DNA of 64,000 nt from Ceraceosorus guamensis (Eukaryota; Basidiomycota; Exobasidiomycetes; Ceraceosorales; Ceraceosoraceae): positions 1 through 64,000 of the forward strand of contig NW_020290043.1 of assembly GCF_003144195.1 (NCBI RefSeq), read 5' to 3'. The notes beneath the pieces are model-generated. The model was given only the letters and a program-made list of their open reading frames with translations. It did not search any database and had not been told where the DNA came from. A program made the translations under genes and the position numbers. Positions 25,017-36,824 of this stretch are shown in pieces (position 1 is the stretch's first letter; each line of letters begins with the position of its first letter).

Positions 25017-26059
25017 GTTGCTGCACCGTCAACTTCCCGCTGAGCTGATCTCGCCTTTCCGTTCATCGATTTCCTACGGCAACGACGGCGTGGGTTTGGA
25101 AGCGCCGTGTGTGCGATCCTGGCAACAGGAAAGTGGACGTGTTGACCAGAAGATTCGCAAGAAGATTCGTTGTGGTCTTGAGCGAAGCCTGCCAGGATGC
25201 TGCAAGGTGGCTGCGACGCTTGGTGTCACGAGTGACGAGAAAAGGGAAGGCTGCGGACGTGGAGGCCGCCCCGTAGCTCTAGCTCGCGATTGATGTTAGT
25301 CTTGAGTTGCTTGCACGGACCTCTCAGCCAATATTCTGACTCTGCCGCTCAAGATTCAGATTGTCCTCGAACGCCACAGAGGATCACGATGGGGCGGGCG
25401 CGAGGCCTTCATGGTCTGTTGCGCAGCCAAACGCGCTCCGACGCGCCCATCGGGTGCGGTACGTGGTATACAGTACTAGTATGTGGTGGGTATGGTGCGC
25501 CTACGCTCGGTCCACCCTCGAATGTGAGTCGCGAGTCGCGAGTCGCGAGTGTGAGTGCGGCTTGAAGGCAGCAGCATGCATGGCGGCGCGGCTGATGATG
25601 GACGCGAGGGGAGACTCGTGATTGTGAGGATTGAGGATTGATGCAGGTGGCATGCATGAGGGGAGACATTCATTTGATCACTTGACTCCAGAATGCCTCG
25701 AAATTCACCAATCCACCAGGTGTTGCTTTGCCACTCCCACTAACCTCTTTCATTCTGACATTCACGATTGTACAGCATAGCAAGCGCGTACGGGGCGAGA
25801 CATGCGAGACACCAACTCCCTGCTGATCAACATTATAGACTCTCTCGCACACACGAAATTTGGAACGTGGACTCGAGCATGGTACGAATGAGCTCTTGCT
25901 GCTTGCAAATCGCCTTGCCTTGACATCCACAGCCTCGCTTCGCCAAGTCACAGGCACACGAAACAGCAGGGCCATCTCGAGCGTATAGCCAGACACGCAT
26001 TCCATTGGCAATAGGTCTACGGAGAGCCTGCTTGAATTCTGGCGTCATCGCCCCTCGTC
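25017..26059. promoter_or_regulatory. Divergent region UGGT/ankyrin-DIL gene
   Basis: About 1 kb between divergent starts. The main feature is a GAGTCGCGAGTC array at 25525-25556 with GATTGTGAGGATTGAGGATTG beside it (about 25618-25640). No gene is supported. Confidence 0.5.
25525..25556. repeat. GAGTCGC tandem array
   Basis: About four overlapping GAGTCGC/GAGTGTG units in the UGGT upstream region; same motif family as the copies at 13205 and 15441. Confidence 0.7.
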
Positions 26060-29000
26060 ATGTCTGGACTTGCTGCTGTGCCAAGTGGGTCAGCCGCGCA
26101 AATCCACGAGGAGCATATACCAGCAGGCGAAGAAGACTCCCTCACGCTTCAGAACCCCTTGAGCGAGCTCTGCCCATCATTGCTGTTCGTCCAGTCTTTG
26201 GCAAGTCAGCCCGTCGCGCAATTTGCTGGCGGCACGCCAGAAAAGTCCGCACGATTGACCAGAGCTCTTCTCCGAGCCTGCACATTCGGCGACTCGGATC
26301 TCGTCACTTGGATTCTGCAGGTCAGATCGCAGGCGGAAGATTCTCGGCTTTCAAAAGATGCGCAGCCAGAGGCTATAGCGCTAGCAGAGATCGACCTCAG
26401 AAACGCGAGGGATGAGAACGGCAGCGGTGCAATGGTTCTGGCAGCGTCTGGAGGACATGTTGACATTGTGCACATGCTGGTCCAAGCAGGCGCTGAGCTC
26501 GATGAGAGGGATTCATGTAAGTCGCGCAGTGCAAGCAGCGAATCTTCGATGCGGCTCTGACACCCGTCGCTTGCCCCGTGCAGATGGCTGGACACCCCTC
26601 ATGTGGGCTATAAACAGCAGCAACGCACCTTTGGTGGCGTTTCTGCTCTCGCATGGGGCCGACGTGAGAGCCAGAAGCTCGCGCGGCACCTCTTGCGAGG
26701 ACTTTGTCCTATCCGCAATCGCCGGAGAGGAGAGCAGCCAGCATGCGGACGCTGGGCCGAGTCGATTGGCCATGCCGCTCGACGCTGAAGAGAAGCAGCA
26801 AGCTGCAGATCGTGAGCTTATTGTCGATCTGGTCTACGAACACCTTCAGAATATCCTTCGAGACCCCAACGCGCTTCTACGACAGCCTCACGATGCAGCA
26901 TCGCCGCTATCGAGAGGAGCGGGATCAGCTCCCGGCTCTCCTCTTCCATCGCACCCTCAAGCATCGCCATCCCCTGCACTACAGGGGCTAAGATCGCCGC
27001 TTGCAGCTCTTTCCTCGCATTACAGAGAAGGTAGCCTTGGAAGCACGGGCCTTAGGAGGCTGATCGGCCGTGACGAGCGAGTCCAGCTGGCGGCAGCAGA
27101 CCTGAAGGCCCGCGAAGTGGCAGAGGCCCGCCGGCGAGCCCTTATGGATGCTGCTGTGTTGCTGGAACTGGACTATTCAAACGTGATCGGAGGACCGCCG
27201 CCCGAGTCTGAAGTAAGCCCTCCAGAACGGCGGACTGCCAAGAGGAAGGGCAAGAGACTGAGCAGTCGGAAGCGCACCCTGAACCATCTTCATCGCTTCG
27301 GACTAGCTTCAGGATGCGGGGCTCTCGAAGTGGGGGCCGATCCGCTCAGCGCCGAATTTCGATGGGACGAAGTACTGCACTCGCAGATGCTGGTCGTATC
27401 TCTCGAAGAGCTACCCTTGATGCTGGAGCAATTTGTCTCGAGCGCTAAGCCAATGCGCGCGCCATGGACAGCCCGTGCAGCACCTGCCAACTTCATCTTC
27501 CTGTGCGCACGCTTCGCTGCGCAGTACGACTCGGACATCCTACTGGAAGAGGTGATTCTTGGGTCCATACAGAGGATTGAAGACATTATCTACGCCACAT
27601 CAGAAGATTTGAGCATCATTGCCTTTTGGCTTTTCAATTGCTGCTTGTTGCTGCACTACACTCAGCGCGATTTGGCTCTATCTCAAAAGCCGCAGATGGC
27701 AGAACACCGGGAACTCTTGGCCGACGTCATCACTGAAATTTACGCCTTTGTCATCCGGGACGTCGAAAGGCGGATTGACAGGGTCATGGATGCAGCCATT
27801 CTCGATTACGATGCCATACCGGGTCACGAAGAGGTCCGCTTTGAGAGCGAGTGGAAGTTCATGCAAAAGCTGACCGATAATCTTACTGGTAGTGTCAAAG
27901 GCTTGGGCGCAAGTCCCAATTCCGCCTCGGCCGGTCGTGTGCCCTCCGCATCAAACAGCTCGCCAACGCCTAGACGACCCTTGAGCCAAATCTTCGGCAG
28001 ACGCGAGCCTGCCACACCTGAAGCTGACTCCAGCAAAGTTGCCACACCTGCGAGCGCTCTGTCAGGCTCACCTCAGACCAGCACGAAAGACGCATGGCGA
28101 CAACCTCATCCATCGCCTGGACGATCGGCTGGGCTCGAAGCGCACTCCAGCTCCACACGGAGAACGCGTCCAAGCTCTCTGTCGGCACAGAATTACAAGG
28201 AAGACTCGCGCGACATGTCAGCTGAAAGTTTACTCGCAAAGCCCTCTCCACGGACGATCACAGCTCTGCTGACGGCGACATTGCACGTTCTTCAGCTCTA
28301 CGAGATCAATCCGATCATCATCGTTCAAGCGCTGTCGCAGGTGTTCTTTTGGGTCGGCTGCGAGCTCTTCAACCGGGTTCTGACAAGGCGCAAGTATTTG
28401 TGTCAGTCTCGAGCCATGCAAATTCGACTCAACGTTTCTGCACTCGAAGATTGGGCGCGATCCAACGCGCTGCCTCTGTCCATCATCAACGTGCATTTTG
28501 AGCCCCTTCGTCAGCTCATCTCGTGGCTGCAATCTCAGTCTACGCTGCAAGAGTTTGTCGACCTGCTCTCAACGATGCAAGGAATGCGGGTGCTGAACCC
28601 GTTGCAGCTGCGCAGGGCCGTGCGCGACTATCGCTATCAGGTGGGCGAGCCGCGCATGAGCCCGGACTGCGCGCAGTACCTCGAACAGCTGCAAAAGGAT
28701 TGGGAGCGGCGGCAGCAAGAGCTGCAGCAGAAGCAGGCTTCGCGACAGGAGGAAGAGGTTGAAAAGGCGCGAGCCAGGGCCAGGGCAAACGCCAAGCCAC
28801 ACGTGCATCACCGAAGTGGCACGGAGACACAGCATGGCTGCACCCCTGATAGTCGCTCGCCGAGCCCCGCAACAGCCGAAGAGGAGACGCTGGACACCCT
28901 CTTCGCCGATTCGATGCTCCCGATGACGAGAGAAGACGAGCTCGCTTTGAAAACGCAGGACCTCGTCAACTCTCTGTTCGTGCCTGGCAAGAGCGTCGCT

Positions 29001-30161
29001 GATTATCATCCTCCGTGGGGCGCCACTGGTGGAACCTTCTCGGACGAATTTGACGAGCTTGCGAGACGCACTGAACTGCTGAACAGTCGCGATATGCTTC
29101 CATTTGCGTGAGTGCTCAGGGGGCCGAGGTAGATATCTGGCCGAATCTTGACTGACTTTGGCTCAATGCATCCTCCCAGCTTGCCTTCGGAGCCGGCAGC
29201 TCTCATTGTCAGTCCCGGAGATGCGTTCGGTTTCGGTCGAGGACACTTTCAAGGCACTGGTACGCCCGGCCTACGCATAGCTCAGCAAAGCGCAGCGGGC
29301 GGTCTGGCGCAGTCTCCGTTCGCGAGCAGCAGACCGGGAAGTCCTGCCATCTCAGCGAGCGGCTATGGCGACGGTTCACGGTCTCCAAGCAGGTCGGACG
29401 ACGGCCAGAGCGAGGATAGCTGGGCTTCTTCCGCTCGGACAGGTGTGAGCGTGTCGAGCCGGACGTCGAGCCTCTTTGCTCAAGGCAAGGGCGTCTCTGC
29501 CGGGGCATTCTGGCAGCCTGTACCTATCCTACCAGAAGGCACACTCGAGAAGGTCGACGAGCTGGCTAGAAAAGTGGCTGCGAGTCGTCCGCCACTGCAG
29601 AGTCGCTTAGCATTCGCAACGACTGGCTCGCCGCTCATGACGCCGACTTCTGCAAGACCGGAAGGCGCATCGCTCTTCGGTGGCAGCCGTCGGACTAGTT
29701 TAAGAGCATCACTGGAACCGCCAGGCAGTCCATCAAGTGCCGATCGCACCGCTAGTCTCTCTCCTGCTGACACTCTCATACCACCGCCGCTGCCAAAGGA
29801 CAAAGATGGCCAAAAGCCAAGAGGCTTGAGGATGACCCGAGCCGCCGCATATGGCTACGGAGACTCAGATGACGAAGAAGAGGTGCGCGACGAGCTCTTG
29901 GACGACGACGAGGCACCGAGAGTCTCTTCCCGTAGAGTGCCTTCGCGAAGTCCCTCTCGGGAATCGAACAACGCGCAGCAAAGGCAGCAGACGCATCAAC
30001 GATCCGTTTCTGGACTTTCGATCAAGCCCACCAGACTCGTTTTGCCGCCGCGCAAAGCTTTGGGACAACATGCGCTGAACGCACGAGTGGAAAGCGAGGG
30101 AAAGGACATTGATACGGATACGCCTGTAGAACGCAGAAGTGCTGCACGTCTTGCATCTTGA
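26060..30161 (+). CDS. Ankyrin-repeat and DIL (dilute) domain protein
   Basis: Exons 26060-26516, 26584-29107 and 29180-30161, giving 1320 residues. Ankyrin repeats span about 70-190: GSGAMVLAASGGHVDIVHMLVQAG, split by the first intron, then YGWTPLMWAINSSNAPL. From about 430 the sequence resembles the DIL domain of class V myosin tails: LEELPLMLEQF, EDLSIIAFWLFNCCLLLHY and LYEINPIIIVQALSQVFFWV. The two halves of the domain are separated by a Ser/Pro-rich insert of about 150 residues. The C-terminal 330 residues are disordered, with a GYGDSDDEEE acidic patch. Fungal proteins with this layout (ankyrin plus DIL, no motor) exist, and a cargo- or membrane-tethering role is suspected. I give no gene symbol because the function is not established. 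Confidence 0.85.
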
Positions 30162-30436
30162 TTCCTGTTTATCACTTGCCTGCCACATTTCCAGTTTTTG
30201 CGCGCATGCATCAGTGACCAATCAAAGTTTTCCATCTCACTTGCAAGCGCGCATCATACCAGACTGATTGACATTCGTTCCAAAGCGCTTCGACGTAGCT
30301 CATGCACTCGTCCAAAGACTGTGTGTATACATTGATTTTCGCGAAAGAATGGTGAGATAGATCGTACAAGCACCCAGCTCCGAGAATGTTGCCCTCATCC
30401 AATGGGCATCGCGACGTTAAAGCGAACGACCTTGTT

Positions 30437-31316
30437 CTACTTTTTGCCTTTTTGACGTCTGGCCGCTTCCGTAGCTGCGTAGCTCTGCAGTCCAAGCAAG
30501 CTAAGGATTCCGACGGCCGCGCCGCTGACCAAACGACGATCCCAGCTTCGCGCTTGGTCGCGGTTCGCATAGGCATATATTCCAATTCCTCCCAGAAGAG
30601 CAACATTGACTACGTCGGTCGGCGCAAATTCTGAATGTCAGCAGCAGCACACTTTCGCAGAAGAGTCGAGAGATTGATCGAGCGCATGATACAGCACTCA
30701 CCTGCTCCGAGCGTCGAGGCCCAGTATGCGGGCTCCGAGGAGAACTTTTGCCAGAATGCTCCAACTTGCTTGGATGCGTCCGAAGCGGCCTTGGAGACTC
30801 TGTGGACACAGCATTATTTGCGCACTCGGTGATTAGCGGCTGAGGGAAAGACCTGCGTAGCTAGACCCGACATGAGCGTTAGAGCTCCAAGACGGCGACT
30901 CACCTCTTCTCAGCCTTTCCAGCCTGCTTCTTTGCCCTCTCTGACAAATCCTTGGCTTCCTTTTGAGCCCTCTCGGCTTCCGCACGAGCTCGTTGGATAG
31001 CCTTGTCAGCCTCTTCGGCGGACTCGGTCCTGATATGATCCAAGTCCGTTCCGCTAGGCACGATGTTGACCTTACCAGAGTCTACGTCTGGATGGGCGCT
31101 CGTGCTGCTCAGGCCGCGCAGTGATGAAGTGAACGTGTGCGTGTGCGTTAGCTTGAGGCCCGGGCCATCACAGACCGGACAGTCGTCTCGATGATTAGAG
31201 GCGGACGCAGATACTCACTAGTTGCCTGCGTTTCGGCCCTCGGCGTAGTGCGCTGACGGGACTGGTTGCTCGCTCTGAGGAGGAGCATCCTTGGCTGCGA
31301 CTGATGCGTACGACAT
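30437..31316 (-). CDS. OM14: Mitochondrial outer membrane protein OM14 homologue
   Basis: Exons 31219-31316, 30904-31104, 30702-30799 and 30437-30630, giving 196 residues. The MSYASVAAKDAPPQ start is typical of filamentous-fungal members. A charged helical middle follows (EEADKAIQRARAEAERAQKEA). The C-terminal membrane part has the two hydrophobic segments of OM14: DVVNVALLGGIGIYAYANR (about 137-155) and LVSGAAVGILSLLGLQSYA (about 167-185). Yeast OM14 is an outer-membrane protein that acts as a ribosome (NAC) receptor and associates with porin and Om45. The similarity rests on the C-terminal pattern, including the YANR turn. It is divergent from QCR8, another mitochondrial gene. Confidence 0.78.
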
Positions 31317-32565
31317 GACGTTTGGATTGCTGCGTGGCGTGATGATGCTATGGAGAGGTGGTACCACGAGATGCCAAAGAGACTTCTGCACAGCAAAAAG
31401 CAGGAGGCATGTGGTAGAGCAGAGTGGAGAGTCGGAATGGATGGCGCGCTTTGTACAGACAAGGAGCGACGAGAGAGGCAAGCCGAGCCAAGCCGAATCA
31501 GTCACCATTTCATCGCGTGCGCCGCTTTCGCATGTCCGATCATCATCATCGCCTTGATTGCGCTCACCCTGCAACCGGGCTCCCTGATGCATGCAGCCCG
31601 AGTGGCTGTACCGGTATACGGTACAGCTGCAGTCGCAGTCGCAGTCGCAGTCGCAGTCGCAGTCGCAGTCGCAGTCACAGTCACAACAGTCACTGCAGTC
31701 GTGCACATGCACCGCGATCAGGTGCAGCGGGCGCAGCAGCATATCAAAGATTGGAAGGTGCCGGTCGTCGCTACAGGATGCACCGACGGACGCTTTCCTC
31801 CTTATTGGAATCCTGTGCGTATATGCGTGACTCTTGCATGGCTTAGCTGTTGTATTGTAGACGTTGCTGCCATATACTCGTGACTTTATTGCACAGGTGT
31901 GCATTCAATTGACGTATCCGTGCATCGAGCCGCACGCGTGCTCCATGCTGCTGCTGCTGCTGTTGGATATGCGTGTCGTGCGGTGGGGTATGACGGACGC
32001 GTCGGGATATCCTCTCGCCGCCCCACCGCAAGCGGTTTCTAGATTCGTAATTCAATTCCTTGACGGCAGCATGAGGCTTCTCAACCACTTGCAAGTTTAG
32101 GGGACAGCATCTTCATCACTGATTACTCAATAAACTTGAAGACTCAGCGTGGAGATTTAGTCGCCGTGCTCAGTCCATCAGCTTTTCGGTTCTGGGCGAC
32201 TAAAAGTCACGTGACTGAAGCAAGGGAGTGAAGATGAACGCGTCACGTGTTTCAACTCGTTCAGCCACGTGGCCTCACTGCCCCGACGTGGGCCGGACGA
32301 CAGCCAACCCGAGCCAGGCAACAGATCCATGACCGACGTGTGGTTAGAAATCGCGATTGGATGAGGGCAGCGACGCTCAACTTGATGGGTGAATGCGCAC
32401 ATCTGGACACGTCTGCTGACTGCAACTACTGCTCTGCATTCCAACCAAGAGACATACTTCACCCACGTCCCATCGAGCCTCGACCACACATTCGGTCCTG
32501 AGCAGCGCGAGCAGGATACGGTACGATTCCAGAAGCTAGCTGTTTGAAGTACTTTCACACACAAG
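31317..32565. promoter_or_regulatory. Divergent region OM14/QCR8
   Basis: About 1.25 kb between two nuclear genes for mitochondrial proteins. It holds the CAGTCG repeat (31624-31701), a CTG run (31949-31962) and several CACGTG or CACGTGAC-like boxes between 32208 and 32280, in a TCACGTG context known to bind bHLH factors of the Cbf1 type. Frames through the repeat are artefacts. Confidence 0.5.
31624..31701. repeat. (CAGTCG)n hexanucleotide microsatellite
   Basis: About nine perfect CAGTCG units followed by CAGTCA variants. Read in different frames it gives SQSQ, AVAV or RSRS runs, so coding potential is an artefact of the period-6 repeat. Confidence 0.9.
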
Positions 32566-33401
32566 ATGAGGCCATCAGCTCCCGTCGAGAGCGGTATGCC
32601 CACGGGCAAGAAGTACGTGAGTACATGCATGCCTTGTACGCTCCCTCTCCCGGCAGTCTGTGGAAGACGTAGCGATGCTGATGCTCACTCTTTCCCCTCC
32701 TCTCCATATTCGTCCTCTCGATTTCTGTTGCTGCTGTGCGCTCCGCATTCTTTTCTTGCCTTGCCTTGGCGCGGATGCGAATGCGACTAGATGGGATGGT
32801 GGGGCGATTTTGGAGGTCCCAAGCAAAAGGGTCTGATCCAGTACTGTGAGTACGCCGGCGGAACGTTGTAGCTGTATCCTCCCGAAGCCGGAGCACATCT
32901 GGAGCGCGTTACGTGAAGGCGTGCGAGGAAGTGGGGCAGCGGCTCGCTGCGTGCGAGATTGCGAAGCTGGCTTGCATCTCAAAAGATGCCATCTCCAGCC
33001 CCGGGTGGCCAATGCACGGATCAGCGGAGCTCCTGTCACGTCCGATCCGACTGAGCGTGTCCATCGACTATTCCCTCATCCCTCTTCCATTCTCTTGCGT
33101 CACACTCAGCCATCTCTCCCTTTCAGCAAAATCCCATGAAGGGAGCGCTGCATGGTTACCTCTTCTTCGGCTTCAAGAGAATCATGGCGCGCATGACCTA
33201 CTTTGGCATTCCCTTCGCAGCCGGTTACGGCATCTACTCTTGGTCGTGAGTGCTTGTTCCTGCGCACGCCCTCCAAGCTGTCCAGGGCTGACCGGCGCAT
33301 TCACTTGTGTGACTCGCCACTTTGTGCCGTGCAGTGTCGCAAAGAACCAATTCTACAACTCAAAAGAGGGGCATCGATTGTTGGCCGAGCACGAAGAGTA
33401 G
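32566..33401 (+). CDS. QCR8: Ubiquinol-cytochrome c reductase subunit 8
   Basis: Exons 32566-32616, 32791-32845, 33110-33245 and 33335-33401, giving 102 residues, the usual size. MRPSAPVESGMPTGKKY is followed by MGWWGDFGGPKQKGLIQY, ISPFQQNPMKGALHGYLF and a single membrane helix (about 64-81, MTYFGIPFAAGYGIYSWS), ending KNQFYNSKEGHRLL. This is the small ubiquinone-binding subunit (QP-C) of mitochondrial complex III in the inner membrane. The third exon uses the CAG acceptor at 33107-33109; a later CAG at 33124-33126 breaks the conserved SPFQQ block. The next gene converges. Confidence 0.94.
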
Positions 33402-33929
33402 AACAGGTCACCTTGTAGCTCTTCGACAACGCTTCGCAATCTCTAAATGGTCATCATTCACGTGTATTTGGCGCACAAGCTCTCAGCTTTGCGTGGTCAG
33501 TCTTGTCTTCCTCACAGTCCTGGGCCATGTCAGCTCAAACCCCGAAAAAAGCACGAGGAATTACTGTGTTGGGTTGTAGCGGAGGTTGGCGGGACAGAAG
33601 CTGTCAGGGAGAAGTGCAGGCGGGGGAATGCCGGTAACGTGTGAATACAAGGTGCCCATGGTTTGGAAGTGGGATGAAAGGAACATGTGTGTTCAACGCA
33701 TGAGGAATAAGGCATGGAGAGGGCGGTGGCACAGCGCGGGACTTTTGCACGAAGATCGAGACAAGCTTCATCAGTCAGACGCGAGGCGTCAAAGACTTTG
33801 ATGCCTCGTCTCTGGGTGAAACCTGTCTCGATTCTCGTGCACGTCTCACCGGTGTTCAGGTTTGCGAGCTGCTTCGGGCACCCTCCATCGTCTCTCGCAA
33901 TATTCCCGTGCGATGTTTTCCAAACTTGT
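33402..33929. other. Convergent intergenic QCR8/Cid1-like gene
   Basis: About 530 bases between two stop codons. Nothing beyond presumed 3' UTRs is seen. Confidence 0.5.
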
Positions 33930-36824
33930 TTACTGCGCTTGAGTCGTCCCGAGCGGCTTGTCTTGACTTTCCGAGCTATGCTGGTTTGTGTCTCGTTTCG
34001 CTCTATTTCGAACGCCACCTCGTTGCTGTCGCTTCCCTTCTCTGCCGGCCATGATCTCGCGTCTCTCAACCACAGCCCGTGTTTGGCGCGTGTTTCTCTC
34101 CAACTCATCCTCCAAAGCCTGCATTTGCAAGAGCTGATCAAGCTCGTCGCGCTCTGGCGGGTCTAGCAGTGCCAAAATTCTCGAGCCGTTTCGACCAAAA
34201 GATTCAGGCATTTCGGGTCGGATGAAAGTCGTGGGACTTCTGGAAATGGCCATGCCCACTGTCCGCTCCTCAACATCATGCACGTAATAACCCGCATCTG
34301 CAATGCGAACGTCTTCGCAAAGGTCAGCCAGGACCAATGCGGCGCTGGACTGCGCGCCTCTCCTCGCCTGCAGCGCCCGTGCAAGCATGCCAGTGGCTCT
34401 TTCGACCTCGTCTTCGAATCTTTGAGCTGTCACCTCCCTGATCGCCCCGCTGCAATTACGGTCGACGATGAAGGGATCTGAGCAGGTCGTTGGCTGTTAG
34501 CGAAGAATCATGAGGCCCATGCTTTGACGTCAACCCAACTCCTCCTCACCTTGCACGACGATGGGGTTGTTGGCCCACGACTCTGGCTCGTCGTATCGAT
34601 CTAGTGAGATGACGTCTGTGGTGTCAGAATCGTCCCAGTGACGTGGAGCAGATTCATCGAAAGCTCTCCCCGCTGCTGGATCAGACTTCTCGCCGCCATG
34701 ATCGCTATCTCTAGGAGGCTCTGATAGTTCTATCGACTCGTCCACGGACACGGCAGAGTCGTCAGGTTCTTCAGAAACCGCAGTCGTGTCCGATGCTTCG
34801 ACCTCGATGTCGTTGCTGGTCTGCTGACCATCTGTGGTCCGAATCAAAGCGGTAGACTCCTTTTGCCGGTGTTGCGAGTCTGCCTGAGTTCTAGCTTTTC
34901 GATTCTTCTTCTTCGTCAGCTTCCTTTCCGCTTCAGTCATGTACGGTGTCCTCGGTATAAAGCCACCAGCAACGATAGAAGCTGCAGAAGTCTTGAACAG
35001 CTCCGAACTTCCGCGCAGCCACGCAAAGAAGCCGACAAAGGCAGTCCCAAGTGCTTCAAGCTGCTCAGCAAGACTTTGTGGCTCTTGGCGGTACTCGGCA
35101 CACTCGTGCGGGCCCTGCAAAAAGGTAAATGTGGTCTCGTACGACTTTGCCCCGACCAGTTCAGCTACGTGCTTGCCTTGCTTGCGATCTCGCTCTCGCG
35201 CCTGCAAAATTTTAGCCATGACATTCGGCGCTTGGGGCCGAGGAGGTTTCCACATGCGTTCTTTGGGCATGTTCAGAGCTCTCAGAAGCTGAGGAGATTG
35301 AAGATTGGGCAAGTCGCCTGTGGACTGCAGATACTGTATGACCAGGAGAGAGAGGGCATAACTGCTCATAGACGGTTGTCCAAAATTTCCAGCTGGATCG
35401 TTCAAGAATCTTCGTTTGGCCCAGTGCTTGACAGCGAAGATCAGCGGTCGGAGCAGCTGGGGTCTCAACTCTGCGTAAGCTTTGATCAGTGCTGAATTCT
35501 GAAGCCCAAAGCGATCATTAATGTTAAGGTCCAGATCAAGTCCGGTTCTCGAGTCCTTGAATTTGACTAGATGCCCAAGCCATGGCAGTAAGGTGTTCAG
35601 CCAGACGACAGCAAAACAACATCAACGATTCATCCGAAAGCGCTCACCGATCGGAACGGCAGCGTAGGCGACTGGAACGACGGACTCGAAGCCTTGCCGT
35701 CTAAGCGCCTTGCTGACGGTGTAGACGTCGTAAAAGTCCGGCATACCGCGAACAAGCCGCACCGGCCTCGGACTTGGCAACGTGAGATGAAGTGGCTGAA
35801 AGCGATCCGACACAAGTCATGTGAGACAAAGTGAGCCAGCTTGCTGGCGATCCTGCCGCGAGTCACGCCCCGGGAAACAAGCATACTTACAGTAGCTGCT
35901 CCGAGCGGCCTTGTCTGATCCAGCAGCACCAAGTCCATGTCGCTCTCGGCGCCTTCCAAGCCTGTCACGCTGCTGCCGAACGGAGTGACGATCAGACCTT
36001 GATCGGGCCAGCCTTTGTCGATGGCTTTTTGCACTCTGCACAGCAGACCTTCCCTCTTGTGTTGCCATCGATCATCGGGTCTCGATGTCTGGCACGGCAT
36101 CAAGACATGTGTGAGTAAGAGTGTTCTGTCTCAGCAACGCTGCTCATCACTCGCTCACCTGCCAAAGGGTCAGTATAGCTCCGCCGACTCCTCGCACTCC
36201 ACTTTCTTGGCAAGAAGCGAGATGCTGCTTCTCTATGCGACCCATCTCGTCCACCTTCTGCAAAGCTCGCCTCACCAGCGCGACTTCTCTAGAAGCATAC
36301 ATTTTCCTCGTCTCCGGGCTGCTACCACGAGCGGCAGGCGAAGGACGAGCAGGCAGCGGCTCTGACCTTCTGGGACCTTTGGGCACGTTGAGAGGAACCT
36401 CTGCGGCGCGTGCGAGTGAAGACTTTGCGAGCAGCTGAGGCTGCTGCGCAGGACCATCAAACGAGGCAATGCGCACTCCGATTTGTCCACGAGGCCCGTT
36501 TCGTGCAGGTGAGCTACTGGATTGACCCTGTTGAGTTGTCCAAGTGGGTGCTGATCCAGGAGAAGGTCCGGATGGAGGTGCGCCTCGCGGGCCGGTTGCT
36601 CGCACCCTGAAAGGGGGTGCGGCCACATCGCGATGAATGCCATCTGGCCCAAGCTGGATTGGAAAGATGTCTCCGACAGGAAAGAGGGGCGTCGACGAGG
36701 GTGTAGGCGAGGTGGGAGAAGAGCTTGATGAGGCACGTGGCTGTGGTCTTGCTGAGCCGTTAGGGGCAGCGCGCCTAGAGGTGCGTTGCCTCGGTCCTGT
36801 AGGCACTGCATCGTCGCTCGCCAT
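33930..36824 (-). CDS. Cid1-type non-canonical poly(A)/(U) polymerase, possibly mitochondrial
   Basis: Exons 36159-36824, 35891-36088, 35648-35795, 34550-35566 and 33930-34477, giving 858 residues from the ATG at 36824. The disordered N-terminus is followed by the nucleotidyltransferase core. The GS motif FGSSVTGLEGAESDMDLVLL (about 260-279) carries the first two Asp. The third acidic strand is in VKFKDSRTGLDLDLNIND, followed by RPLIFAVKHWAKRRFLNDP and SMSSYALSLLVIQYLQ. The PAP-associated domain includes the C-terminal DPFIVDRNCSGAI, with a coiled C-terminus. Such enzymes add A or U tails to RNA 3' ends. The open frame continues upstream of the ATG to about 36974 and encodes VSVRHYHSTRVTFNKNE, which looks like a mitochondrial presequence. 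An upstream start exon is therefore likely but not identified. Confidence 0.82.

Noticed and set aside
31350-31883. 177-codon plus-strand frame with Ala/Val repeats
   Set aside because: It is produced by the CAGTCG microsatellite; all three frames are open through a period-6 repeat.
35471-35566. An extra intron within the Cid1-like gene ending at 35470
   Set aside because: The segment encodes VKFKDSRTGLDLDLNIND, the third catalytic strand, in frame; it is exon.
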